Source: a virus
Direction: 5' to 3' (one strand)
Virus record (IMG/VR): IMGVR_UViG_3300037245_004852
Location: 1 to 34,095 of that record
DNA: 34,095 nucleotides
Numbering within the stretch: position 1 is the stretch's first letter; every line of letters begins with the position of its first letter. The notes beneath the pieces are model-generated. The model was not told where the DNA came from and did no database searches. It was given only the letters and a program-made list of their open reading frames with translations. This document shows, one piece after another, positions 10,919 through 19,240 of the stretch. The position numbers were made by a program, and so were the translations under genes.

Positions 10919-11356
10919 ATGTCTTTAACTAACGAAGCCGAAACAAATTTGTTAAAATTATTGTTTGAAAATAATGCCTGGGCAGATATTGGTAATGAGG
11001 CTGGTTTGCAACCATCTGCTGTTGACGGAACTTATAGTATTTCAATACATACAGCGGATCCTGGGGAAACAGGTAATCAGACTACGAGTGAATGTAATTA
11101 TACAAGCTATACGAGAACATCTGTTTCCCGTACAGACGGCTTTTCTGTATCTGGCTCTAATGTAGCCAATAGTGATATCGTTAATTTTCCGGAAGCTACA
11201 GGTGGAGATAACACGGCAACTTATTTTGGTGTAGGGACTCATCCCACTGGAGTAGGGCATCTATTGTTAAGAGGTCAATTAAATACCCCAACGGCTATAA
11301 ATAATGGGATTGTTCCTTCGTTTGCAGCTGGAAAACTTAATGCTGATTGTACGTAA
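10919..11356 (+). CDS. Small tail protein (phage fibre-associated family)
   Basis: 145 residues, with AAGGAG well placed before the ATG. The layout resembles a common family of about 130-150-residue phage tail proteins: an N-terminal helix (SLTNEAETNLLKLLFEN), a strand giving the YSISIHTADPGETGN motif, a middle with SNTxxVxFPEATGG-type sequence (here DIVNFPEATGGDNTATYFGV), and a closing LLLRGQLNTP...FAAGKL strand. Members usually sit among fibre and baseplate genes, as here. A fibre attachment or tail-surface role is inferred. It is 13 bases from the next gene and likely in the same operon. It has no enzymatic motif. Confidence 0.6.
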   Translation: MSLTNEAETNLLKLLFENNAWADIGNEAGLQPSAVDGTYSISIHTADPGETGNQTTSECNYTSYTRTSVSRTDGFSVSGSNVANSDIVNFPEATGGDNTATYFGVGTHPTGVGHLLLRGQLNTPTAINNGIVPSFAAGKLNADCT

Positions 11357-11369
11357 AGGATAATAATTT

Positions 11370-14351
11370 ATGGCAGATACCTGGATTAGTACAGATCAAG
11401 CTACTCTCGGCGAGTATGAAGACACAGATACCTATGAGGGTTATTGTTTCTGTGGTGCATTCGTTGCGCCATCAGGTTATACCTGTAATAGATTAGGGAT
11501 ATATTCTTTTGCTGATCCCGGGGCAGACCTTTATGCTAAGTTAGCTGTTTATGCGGATAGTGCAGGTGCTCCTACAGGCACTCCATTACAGGAATCTGCT
11601 CCAATTTTAATCAATGCCGCTGATCAGTGGTTTGATGTTGATATTTCTGATTTATCGATATCAAATGGTGTTACTTATCATATGGGTATGATAATGAGTA
11701 AGATGCCGAGCGCTGATTGGAGAAGGAGAGATCCTGGTGCGCCGAGTGGTGATTCACATTATGCGAGTGGAATAAGTTATCCGACATTTCCAACAAGCCC
11801 TGATACAGGTCCTTCATCAAGACGCTATGGCGCTTTCCGGATGGGTTACGCTGAAGTACCCTCTGGTGAAATGAGCGGTACTGCAACTATAACAATTAAT
11901 GCATCTGGAGAATTAACACAACCAGTTACAGAATGGTTATCAGATTGGAAATATAGAAGAGAAATAACAGTTTCAAATACAAATATTGATAGTAACTTAA
12001 CCCATTTCCCCGCTCTTTTAACGCTTGGTAGTTCTGTCGGGATAGGTAACGATAATGTAACAAGTATTTTTGATGAGCTGGGTTCTGATAGTAAAAAGAT
12101 AGCTATCACTAAAACAGATGGAGTTACTCAACTTTATGCAGAAATAGAAGAGTGGGATGATTCGGGTGAAACCGCGGTATTATGGGTTTCAAAATCCGAT
12201 TTAATACTTACAAGCGGTTCAAGTACAAGTCTGTACTTCTATTATGATTCCTCGAAAGACGACAATACTACATATATAGGTGATACAAAAGGTTCTACAC
12301 CTGTTACCAATGTCTGGGATAGTAATTTTGGTAGCGTGTGGCATTTAAATGAGACATCTGGTGGTTCAGGTGCTATCAAAGATTCAATCGGGAATGATAA
12401 TGGAACTGATCTTAATAGCCCTACTCTGGAGTCAACAGGACAGATAGGTAATGCTATTGAGTTCAATACTGGAGATTCGGAGGCTATTGATTTAGATGGT
12501 TCTGGGTATAATCAAGGTGCTTTTACTGTAAAAATGTGGATTAACCCGCAATCAGGAGTTGCACAATACCAAAGAGCATTAACATTCGGGCCGGATGATA
12601 ATACTACTCGTTCCTTTTTAGTTGTTTGGATTACAGGGACCTCCGATAATCCAGAGTTACAGGGTATTGTAGGAACGGGTGAGGCTCCTGCGGAAGAGGC
12701 TTCGAATGTAGGAGGTGAAGTTAGTCAATCTACTTGGACTCATTGGGTATGGACATTTGATGGAGGTACTGCCCATAAGTTATATGTAAATTCTGTTGAT
12801 ACAAATAGCACAGGCCTTGGGACGGGATTAGGTATTACAGGATCTACTTATATTGCGAGCCGTAATTTAGGATCTTATTTTGATGGTATCATTGATGAAG
12901 TAACAATTTCAAATTCTGTTAGAAACGCTGCATGGGTTAAAGCGGAATTTTATTCAGAAACTGATGACCTGGTAACTTGGGGTGGTGAAGACCCATACCC
13001 AGGTACAACTTACACAGTAACATTTCATTGTGGTGCTAACGGTACCCTGACCGGTGCTGATGCAACTCAATCTGTGAGCCCTGGAGGAGATAGCACAAGT
13101 ATAACTGCTACTGCTGATGGTACACATGTCTTTGATGGCTGGACTGGTGACCATGTATCTCTGATCAATCCACTGCAGTTAACTAACGTTACTTCAGATA
13201 AAGATGTGACATCCAATTACGGTCTATGGGGGATAAATAATCCAAATTATATGTATAGATCAGATAATACTCAATGCCTGTTCTGTGGCTGCGATACGAC
13301 TGATTATACCTCTGTTATCTGTGATTGTTCATCCGTGCCCTATCCCATTACGGCTGGGGTCCGGGAAGGAGCGTATGGATTAGCAAGCGATGAAGCGACA
13401 CACGAAGACTGGACCAATGGTTTTTGGGGCATGCACTGGCGTACAGGACGTGCGGATAAAGTTGGACTATGGAATATCTCTCATATTATCGGTAATGATT
13501 GCCAATTCGGTTTTATTGATCCTGGCGATACTACTGATGTCAATATTACATTTACTGGATCAGATATACATTCAAGCTTATTCACACAATTTGACTCAGA
13601 CGGTGATATTGATATTTATCTGGCGTTGGAACTTGGTGAAGCAGATCCAACCGAATGTATAGAAGTAGCATTAAATCAATACGGTGATCACTCCTGTGTA
13701 AAAGGAATATTGATAGATTTGGAATGGTGGAACGTAGATAGTGGAGGTAATTATTCTGTACAATTACCTAAGGCGACAGCAGAATCATGGCTATCTACGA
13801 TTCAAGGCTATGATGAAAATTATAAATTAATAACGAGACACCCAAAACCTGAAATTCACCCACCTCCCACGCCTGCTTTTGACGAAGATATCTGGGTAAA
13901 TTGTGATGATCAGGGTTTTATAGAATTAGGTGATTCTACTACCACCGGTGATTTCATGATACCAATGTTCAAAACTTTCTGTGATACCTTTCCAGATCAT
14001 ACGTGTATTTTTCAAATAGGTTATAATTCTATTTGGGGCGATGGTGGGGAGACCAGAAATGATAAGGATTGGTGGGGGGGCTATGATAATCCGCCAACAA
14101 CAATTATTGATGCAATAAAAGATTATATAATAACACCTCGAGCAGATAGTACAAGCCAGTCCTTTGGAATAACATGGGTAGATTTTTCGTTAGAGGACGA
14201 AGAAATTGATTTATTGGATACACCTGATTCAACAGCATTATGGGGAAACTGTGAATTACATAATTTTGCTATAGCCGATGTAAAATTAAACTTGCCAGCA
14301 AATTCTCCGGTATGTAGTTGTTGTGATACTTCTGGAAAGGCTTGTTGGTAA
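11370..14351 (+). CDS. Multidomain adhesin/depolymerase candidate: DUF2341, LamG, repeat, TIM-barrel-like end
   Basis: 993 residues, SD AAAGGA. Order: an N-terminal beta-sandwich (about 1-170) of the kind that precedes carbohydrate-binding modules; a DUF2341-like module (about 192-320, opening WKYRREITVSNTNID); LamG (about 323-545, with IKDSIGNDNGTDLNSPTL and FDGIIDEVTIS); an InlB-type B-repeat (about 546-615, with HVFDGWTGDHVSL); and a C-terminal region (about 617-993). The C-terminal region looks like an alpha/beta barrel, with a strand GILIDLEWW near residue 780 and later FGITWVDFSLED. Acidic residues at strand ends are typical of glycoside-hydrolase-like barrels. Cysteines cluster at CLFCGCDTTDYTSVICDC and at the extreme C-terminus (VCSCC). 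A tail enzyme that digests a surface polymer is plausible but unproven. Confidence 0.7.
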   Translation: MADTWISTDQATLGEYEDTDTYEGYCFCGAFVAPSGYTCNRLGIYSFADPGADLYAKLAVYADSAGAPTGTPLQESAPILINAADQWFDVDISDLSISNGVTYHMGMIMSKMPSADWRRRDPGAPSGDSHYASGISYPTFPTSPDTGPSSRRYGAFRMGYAEVPSGEMSGTATITINASGELTQPVTEWLSDWKYRREITVSNTNIDSNLTHFPALLTLGSSVGIGNDNVTSIFDELGSDSKKIAITKTDGVTQLYAEIEEWDDSGETAVLWVSKSDLILTSGSSTSLYFYYDSSKDDNTTYIGDTKGSTPVTNVWDSNFGSVWHLNETSGGSGAIKDSIGNDNGTDLNSPTLESTGQIGNAIEFNTGDSEAIDLDGSGYNQGAFTVKMWINPQSGVAQYQRALTFGPDDNTTRSFLVVWITGTSDNPELQGIVGTGEAPAEEASNVGGEVSQSTWTHWVWTFDGGTAHKLYVNSVDTNSTGLGTGLGITGSTYIASRNLGSYFDGIIDEVTISNSVRNAAWVKAEFYSETDDLVTWGGEDPYPGTTYTVTFHCGANGTLTGADATQSVSPGGDSTSITATADGTHVFDGWTGDHVSLINPLQLTNVTSDKDVTSNYGLWGINNPNYMYRSDNTQCLFCGCDTTDYTSVICDCSSVPYPITAGVREGAYGLASDEATHEDWTNGFWGMHWRTGRADKVGLWNISHIIGNDCQFGFIDPGDTTDVNITFTGSDIHSSLFTQFDSDGDIDIYLALELGEADPTECIEVALNQYGDHSCVKGILIDLEWWNVDSGGNYSVQLPKATAESWLSTIQGYDENYKLITRHPKPEIHPPPTPAFDEDIWVNCDDQGFIELGDSTTTGDFMIPMFKTFCDTFPDHTCIFQIGYNSIWGDGGETRNDKDWWGGYDNPPTTIIDAIKDYIITPRADSTSQSFGITWVDFSLEDEEIDLLDTPDSTALWGNCELHNFAIADVKLNLPANSPVCSCCDTSGKACW

Positions 14352-14908
14352 TGGCAACAGCACAGTTTTCTTCACCAAATCCAAGGGTATGGCTTGAGAT
14401 AGATAATTTCTCAACAGTAGGGCATGCAAATAATACCGGTCGGTTTGGAGAATATCAAAGAGGAGCGCAGTTTGGATACAATGATGAGACTCTTTTAAGT
14501 TTTGATGTTTCAAGTATTTCTGGTACTGTGACATCAGTCTCTCTACAAATAACATGTAATAATGCCGGTGGTCAATCAGTCTTCACTACGACAGCATATT
14601 TATACGAACAGGATAAAACTACACCAGGATCATGGAGCAGTCCACCGGTTTATAATGATTTTGCTAACACGGCATGGAGTAATTCATTACAAACTGTGAC
14701 TGTCGGTGCGACAGGATCATATACTTTTACAACAACGGGAGGATTTGTAACATATGTACAGAGCTGGTTGGATAATTCTGCCGATAACTGGGGTCTAATC
14801 ATCGCAGCAAGTTGGAATGCATTGAACTGGTATTTATCAGTGGATGCGGCGACATTAACAGTAAACTATACGCCATCTGAGATAACACAATTCATTTTTA
14901 TGGATTAA
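14351..14908 (+). CDS. DNRLRE/CBM96-like tail or adhesin protein
   Basis: 185 residues. I place the start at the ATG of 14351, which overlaps the previous TAA by one base; TTG codons just upstream are less likely. The pattern fits the DNRLRE/CBM96-type sandwich: an early RVWLEIDNFS, then ETLLSFDVSSISGTVTSVSL (about residues 45-65), a central W and tWsn motif, a FVTYVQSWLDNSADNWGLII strand, and a final LTVNY. Family members are surface or fibre modules that bind polysaccharide. Its coupling to the preceding multidomain gene suggests the two proteins work together at the tail tip. Confidence 0.6.
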   Translation: MATAQFSSPNPRVWLEIDNFSTVGHANNTGRFGEYQRGAQFGYNDETLLSFDVSSISGTVTSVSLQITCNNAGGQSVFTTTAYLYEQDKTTPGSWSSPPVYNDFANTAWSNSLQTVTVGATGSYTFTTTGGFVTYVQSWLDNSADNWGLIIAASWNALNWYLSVDAATLTVNYTPSEITQFIFMD

Positions 14909-14920
14909 GGAAGATTTTAT

Positions 14921-15559
14921 ATGCTTTATGTTAAAACTGCTTGGATAATAAGAAAAACAGCGGGAGCATATTTAGAAGCAATAAAAAAGATAGACGAAGA
15001 AGTTTTTGTATTCTTAAAAAAAAATCCGAATCCCTCGGATATTCAGGTCCATGCTTTTGCTAAAGAGAAGGAATATAATGTGCATGATCTGGAGAAAGCT
15101 TTTTATCACTTAGCTACGAAGTACGTGCAACTTAAGTCAGAGCAGGATAAAGAGGCTTCTGATGCCAAAGGATTTTCTGTTAATATAGAAAAAAATACTA
15201 TCAGTAATGCTAATTTCAGAAAAGTCTTATATACCGGAAAAAATATGCAATTGGTATTGATGAGTTTAAGACCTAATGAGGATATAGGTGATGAAGTGCA
15301 TAAAGTGGATCAGTTCTTTCGGATAGAAAAAGGAACTGGAGAAGCAATAATAAACGGTAATAAACATTCCTTGTCTGATGGTGTCTCTCTTATTGTTCCA
15401 GCAGGATCAAAGCATAATTTAATGAATACTGGTAAAGGGGAAATGAAAATTTACTCAATATATAGTCCTCCTCAGCATGAAGATGGTGTGACACATGAAA
15501 CAAAAGAAAAAGCAATGGAGGATGAAGAGGAACACTTTGATGGGAAGACAACTGAATAA
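14921..15559 (+). CDS. Cupin-domain protein with phage-type helical N-terminus
   Basis: 212 residues, SD AAGGAAG. Residues about 1-80 are helical, with FLKKNPNPSDIQVHAFAKEK, a segment of the type found in small phage virion proteins. Residues about 90-212 form a cupin: EVHKVDQFFRIEKGTGEAII gives motif 1 with His (near 127), Gln and Glu as metal ligands, and VPAGSKHNLMN gives the motif 2 His. The C-terminal SPPQHEDGVTHETK matches a bacterial cupin family related to mannose-6-phosphate isomerase-like proteins. The cupin may bind metal or sugar; no substrate can be named. A fusion of a virion-type module with a bacterial cupin suggests it is carried in or on the particle. Confidence 0.7.
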   Translation: MLYVKTAWIIRKTAGAYLEAIKKIDEEVFVFLKKNPNPSDIQVHAFAKEKEYNVHDLEKAFYHLATKYVQLKSEQDKEASDAKGFSVNIEKNTISNANFRKVLYTGKNMQLVLMSLRPNEDIGDEVHKVDQFFRIEKGTGEAIINGNKHSLSDGVSLIVPAGSKHNLMNTGKGEMKIYSIYSPPQHEDGVTHETKEKAMEDEEEHFDGKTTE

Positions 15560-15573
15560 CATACAGTAAAATT

Positions 15574-15590
15574 TAATTATCTATTAATAC
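15574..15590 (+). promoter_or_regulatory. Recurring 17-base motif, candidate phage promoter (copy 2)
   Basis: TAATTATCTATTAATAC lies in the 90-base gap before the gene at 15650. A weaker relative (AAATATCTAAATAATAC) follows at about 15612-15628. The arms TTAAT/ATTAA form a short dyad, so an operator is an alternative reading. Confidence 0.5.
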
Positions 15591-15649
15591 ATATACCTTA
15601 ATGATAAACAAAAATATCTAAATAATACATAACAGATAGGAGAAGTTAT

Positions 15650-15844
15650 ATGAATCAGATGGAGTTTCAACGTGAATTGTTGTCTTTTGATGAAAAAATA
15701 ACCCTTGCTGAACTAGAGGAATCAAAAGCAACTGAAAGAGTCAAGGAATTGAGATATCAGAAGGCTCGATTTTCATTAGATATCTATGTACAAAACGCTA
15801 AAGAAACTCAGCAACAAGAGCAACCTAAACCAGAAGGTCAATAA
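15650..15844 (+). CDS. Small coiled-coil protein
   Basis: 64 residues, with a clear AGGAG before the ATG. Residues about 3-45 are a continuous charged helix with heptad-like spacing of Leu and Ile (ELLSFDEKITLAELEESKAT). It ends in a Gln/Pro tail. It is the first gene after a regulatory gap, only two bases before the next gene, at the head of the portal operon. Not recognised; a small head-assembly or chaperone-like role is only a guess from position. Confidence 0.6.
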   Translation: MNQMEFQRELLSFDEKITLAELEESKATERVKELRYQKARFSLDIYVQNAKETQQQEQPKPEGQ

Positions 15845-15846
15845 CC

Positions 15847-16149
15847 ATGCCAGGTGATCTGAAAGATCCTGAACAATCAATACCCTATTATTATGAGAAT
15901 AGGTATGATGAGGCCCCCAATCCTTTTAGTCCGGGAGCTCCGGACATGGACGGTTATTTACGATCAATAGCTGAGCAGTGCAGAGGAGTAAGATTAAGTC
16001 CGGGGAAGCTGGATGAGTTAAAAGAAATATTAGTAAGTAAAGGGTATTTTCACCGGAATCCCGGTGATGAGACGTTCAGGTCAGAGGTGAGCCGGCAAGT
16101 AAAGCGCCTTATGATGGCGAGAAAGGTCGCTCAAAGATGGCTGATCTGA
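15847..16149 (+). CDS. Small hypothetical protein of the portal operon
   Basis: 100 residues; an AGAAGG-type SD overlaps the previous gene end. The N-terminal half is Pro- and Asp-rich (YYYENRYDEAPNPFSPGAPD) and probably unstructured. The C-terminal half is helical and basic (KLDELKEILVSKGYF; VSRQVKRLMMARKVAQRWLI). The following gene starts 13 bases inside it, in another frame, so the two are probably translationally coupled. No family recognised. The position just before the portal gene suggests a head-assembly role. Confidence 0.6.
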   Translation: MPGDLKDPEQSIPYYYENRYDEAPNPFSPGAPDMDGYLRSIAEQCRGVRLSPGKLDELKEILVSKGYFHRNPGDETFRSEVSRQVKRLMMARKVAQRWLI

Positions 16150-16538
16150 ATAATTTAATGACAGAAATCCAAAAAGAAGGTTCTGATTTAGAGAAAAGAC
16201 TGAAATCTTTTTTAATAAAATACGAAGGATTATACCGTGAAGGAAACAGGCAACTCCAGACAGAGAGGACAGCGTCCTTGGGTTCAATGGAAGGTCTGGA
16301 ACAATTTCACCGCCTGGTGCAGATAATGCGGAGAAATAAAGATGTTGCTGGTTCTCTTGTAAGAGGTATTTCAAATTTACGGTCAATGTCAGCTTTTAAA
16401 TTTATTGAAGAGGAAGTTCCGAAGCCCGCGGAGAAACCGAAGAAGGCGAAGAAGAAAAAGCCCGCTCCGAAAGCTCCGCCAGAACCTAAACCAGAAACAG
16501 AAAATATTGTAGCAGCGGAGGAAGTTGATGGCTCCTAA
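16137..16538 (+). CDS. Helical protein with Lys/Pro tail, before portal
   Basis: 133 residues, overlapping the previous gene by 13 bases and the portal start by 11. Residues 1-95 are helical (MADLNNLMTEIQKEGSDLEK; HRLVQIMRRNKDVAGSLVRG). Residues about 98-133 are a low-complexity Lys/Pro/Glu linker (PAEKPKKAKKKKPAPKAPPE), similar in style to linkers in other head proteins of this window. Function unknown. The overlaps mean tightly coupled translation with the portal. Confidence 0.65.
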   Translation: MADLNNLMTEIQKEGSDLEKRLKSFLIKYEGLYREGNRQLQTERTASLGSMEGLEQFHRLVQIMRRNKDVAGSLVRGISNLRSMSAFKFIEEEVPKPAEKPKKAKKKKPAPKAPPEPKPETENIVAAEEVDGS

Positions 16539-18372
16539 AAGACGTGTACGGGTTGTAACTGCTCAGGATCAAACAGTAGCTACTAGACCGCAAAGAAAAG
16601 TTGTCAGTACTGAGGTAAATCCTAAAGTGTCTCATCTTACTGATAATGAAAAAAAAGCACGAAGATATGCTACTACCACTTCGATGGGTGGTTTTAGTTT
16701 CCGGTCTGCAAATGATGTCCTTGATAGCGGTACTTCACAATTTTATTCTCCCCAATTAAGTACAGACTTTCTTGAGAAGCCTCAGAATTTACGGGAACGT
16801 AGAGCATTTTACCGGTTTTTCTATAATACGAATGAAATTATTGGACAAGCTATCGATATCCATTCTACTCTGCCGTTGTCAAAACTTCGGTTAGTTCCTC
16901 CTAAAGGCAAGAATAAGCATCAGAATGAATATGTGTATAAATTTTTCACAAAAATGTGTGAGGATATGAAACTCTTTAAGACTCTCATAGAAATCACACA
17001 TGAATATTATTTATTCGGGAATGCTTTTATTTTCGCTGAAGAAGATGATTGGAAAGAGAGTATAGAGACTGATGAGCTTTCCACTAAAAAAGAAGAAGCC
17101 AAGCAGCGGAGTCTCCTCCTGAAAGAGAAGTATGATATTAAGGATAAAAATCCTCTCTTTAAGGGCTGGAAGAAACTTCTTATTCTTCCCCCTGACCAGG
17201 TAAGGGTCCGGAAACTTCCCCTTACTGATGAAGTAGCGATAGAATATATGCCTGATCCGGAAACTCGGAAGTTCCTGACTTCTGATGTTCCGCTTGATCC
17301 TACAGATCCGACAAGAAAACTTGATTATTCCATTTCTCGTGAATTGCGGGAAAAAGTTCGACAGAGTGGTGTAATTCCGTTGGATACAAATCCGAATACC
17401 GGTTCGCATGTTTATCATCTGGCCAGGAAGAAATCTCAATATGAACCTCTCGGTGTATCTATTGTTGAACGGTGTATCAATACTCTTATTCTGATGGATA
17501 AGCTGAGACAGGCCCAGACCTCTATTGCTTCCCGTCATATGACTCCTATGCGTATTGTGTGGGCTGACGAGCTGAACCAGGATGATGTCGATAATCTCAG
17601 AGAACAGGTTGACTTGGCTCTGGTAGATCCGGACTTCTCGATTGTGGCGAATTATGAGATACATTGGGAAGAGATGGGTTCCAGTGGCCGGCTTCTGGAT
17701 GTTGAAGCGGAGATGGAAAGTTCCCTTAACAGACTCCTTGCCGGTCTCGGTGTGACCCGGGAAGTATTAACTGGAGAAGGAACTTATACTGGTAGTAAGA
17801 TTTCATTGGAAATCATGAATACTATGTATCTCCTATTCCGGGAAGTAATTCAGGATTACATTGAGAATTATCTATTCAAACCAGTAGCGCGGAAAAAAGG
17901 ATTTATTGAATATGACGATTATGGAAATGAAGTTTTGCTTTATCCGCGGCTCAGTTTCACTCGTTTAGCTATCAGGGATAATGAACAATTCTTTGATGCT
18001 GCTTTTCAATTATATCAGAAGGGTTCAATTTCAATTGATCTCATTCTGGATATTCTTAATATTGATCCGGATGCTACCATGGATAAGGTTGAGCGGGATT
18101 TATTTACAGTTAATGACTGTTTATTTAATGAAATGATGAGGAATTTATATACGAACGTAGCGGCACCGCTTGTTGAAGAGACGGATATAACCCAGAAAAT
18201 GGCTGAATATCTGAAACTGAAGATGATTCCCAAGGAAGAAGCTGGGGAAGAGGGTGCTTCCAGGTTCAGTTCGGTAAAAGATCCAAAGCACCGTAAAAAA
18301 ATGGCGAAGATAATTAAATATCTTACAGAGCATCCTGAAAAAGTAGATCAAATTTTTGCGAGAGCTGCTTAA
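16528..18372 (+). CDS. Portal protein
   Basis: 614 residues from the ATG at 16528, preceded by CGGAGGAAG; a TTG one codon earlier is less likely. It forms the dodecameric ring at the capsid vertex through which DNA is packaged. Portal features: an N-terminal region leading to RAFYRFFYNTNEIIGQAIDI (about 95-115), a core with HEYYLFGNAFIFAE, LLILPPDQVRVRKLP and HVYHLARKKSQYEPLGVSIV, a long-helix region with MDKLRQAQTSIASRHMTPMR, and the GLGVTREVLTGEGTYTGSKI segment. This is the architecture of portals in large myophage-like viruses. Length fits the usual 500-650. The C-terminal 60 residues are basic and helical. It shares an operon with small head proteins on both sides. Confidence 0.85.
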   Translation: MAPKRRVRVVTAQDQTVATRPQRKVVSTEVNPKVSHLTDNEKKARRYATTTSMGGFSFRSANDVLDSGTSQFYSPQLSTDFLEKPQNLRERRAFYRFFYNTNEIIGQAIDIHSTLPLSKLRLVPPKGKNKHQNEYVYKFFTKMCEDMKLFKTLIEITHEYYLFGNAFIFAEEDDWKESIETDELSTKKEEAKQRSLLLKEKYDIKDKNPLFKGWKKLLILPPDQVRVRKLPLTDEVAIEYMPDPETRKFLTSDVPLDPTDPTRKLDYSISRELREKVRQSGVIPLDTNPNTGSHVYHLARKKSQYEPLGVSIVERCINTLILMDKLRQAQTSIASRHMTPMRIVWADELNQDDVDNLREQVDLALVDPDFSIVANYEIHWEEMGSSGRLLDVEAEMESSLNRLLAGLGVTREVLTGEGTYTGSKISLEIMNTMYLLFREVIQDYIENYLFKPVARKKGFIEYDDYGNEVLLYPRLSFTRLAIRDNEQFFDAAFQLYQKGSISIDLILDILNIDPDATMDKVERDLFTVNDCLFNEMMRNLYTNVAAPLVEETDITQKMAEYLKLKMIPKEEAGEEGASRFSSVKDPKHRKKMAKIIKYLTEHPEKVDQIFARAA

Positions 18373-18384
18373 ATGGAGTGAAAT

Positions 18385-18858
18385 ATGATTCTTTCTATTC
18401 ATGAATATATCCGAAAATTTGCTAAAGATGTACCGGAAGGGGATGTGACGACGAAATTCAGGGCTCAACCGAAGATAAAGCCTCCACGTCGTGAATCTCC
18501 CGTTCGGAATAAAAGTAACCGTACGGATTATATGCAAGTATATATGGAAAAATATCGTGAAGACGGTGAGGATTACCAAAAAAAACCTCAAAAAATAAAA
18601 GACCTCAAAAAGAAACAGAAGAAAGAGAGGAAAAAAGAAGGCCATATAGAAGATGTAAGAATCTATAATAAAACTCTCTCTGCATCTGAAATCAATCATA
18701 TCTATATCGAATCAAAAGGAAATGTAGGTCTCTATAAGGAGCCTACGGCAACTTTGCATTTTGATAGCAGTTCTCCTAATTTTGGTATAGGGGCCAATTA
18801 TCCAACTGCAATGCTTAATATTACCTCAAATGATAATAATGTTTTAATAATCTCTTAA
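18385..18858 (+). CDS. Small head protein fused to a LamG-end fragment
   Basis: 157 residues, SD GGAG. Residues 1-85 look like the small helical head proteins of this operon: SIHEYIRKFAKDV, then a basic linker KDLKKKQKKERKK. From about residue 87 the sequence changes to the closing strand of a LamG domain, GHIEDVRIYNKTLSASEINH, followed by a fibre-like tail (LYKEPTATLHFDSSSPNFGI). A lone LamG end cannot fold as LamG, so this looks like a recombination product that captured the 3' end of a fibre gene. The base change occurs at about 18640. Function unknown; possibly still produced, as the frame is intact. Confidence 0.6.
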   Translation: MILSIHEYIRKFAKDVPEGDVTTKFRAQPKIKPPRRESPVRNKSNRTDYMQVYMEKYREDGEDYQKKPQKIKDLKKKQKKERKKEGHIEDVRIYNKTLSASEINHIYIESKGNVGLYKEPTATLHFDSSSPNFGIGANYPTAMLNITSNDNNVLIIS

Positions 18859-18861
18859 TCC
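18845..18861 (+). promoter_or_regulatory. Recurring 17-base motif, candidate phage promoter (copy 3)
   Basis: TAATAATCTCTTAATCC overlaps the last codons and stop of the preceding gene and lies 24 bases before the ATG at 18886. This copy may have been acquired with the fibre-gene 3' end, since an almost identical copy follows the LamG gene at 9209. Confidence 0.5.
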
Positions 18862-18885
18862 TCTATAATCAGTGGAGGAAAAATT

Positions 18886-19179
18886 ATGGCAAAAAAACAG
18901 GGTTTAGGCGCTCAAGTCAATAAATCTATTACAGTTATGGAAGAATTAGTTGAATGTCTTGGGAAGTTTGCTAACATCCCTATAAAAAGAGGTCTTTCTT
19001 CCATAGATAAGGATGAGCGTGAAGATATAAAAAAAATGATTAATGAATCATCAGAGATTGCCTTTTCTTTAAAGAATAAAGTAGATGACCTTAAAGAGAA
19101 AGTAGAAGAGCTAAAACCTCCCAAAAACAGCCGCTTTGCACGTAATGTAGTGGCTCGTTTTCTTGAGGATGATTCTTAA
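18886..19179 (+). CDS. Small helical head-operon protein
   Basis: 97 residues, with GGAGGAAAAATT before the ATG. Two helical segments (VNKSITVMEELVECLGKFAN; then a charged coiled coil SLKNKVDDLKEKVEELKPP) lead to a C-terminal RFARNVVARFLEDDS. The VARxFL ending recalls short basic/aromatic motifs in neighbouring head proteins. It is flanked on both sides by copies of the recurring 17-base motif, so it may be expressed as a single unit. Family not recognised. Confidence 0.6.
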   Translation: MAKKQGLGAQVNKSITVMEELVECLGKFANIPIKRGLSSIDKDEREDIKKMINESSEIAFSLKNKVDDLKEKVEELKPPKNSRFARNVVARFLEDDS

Positions 19180-19184
19180 TTTTG

Positions 19185-19201
19185 CAATAATCTATTAATA
19201 C
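19185..19201 (+). promoter_or_regulatory. Recurring 17-base motif, candidate phage promoter (copy 4)
   Basis: CAATAATCTATTAATAC lies 40 bases before the ATG at 19241, in a 61-base gap. It differs from the consensus only at the first base and the variable C/A position. Confidence 0.5.
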
Positions 19202-19240
19202 AAGATTTTTTGCGACGATAATATCTAAAGGTATTTAACT

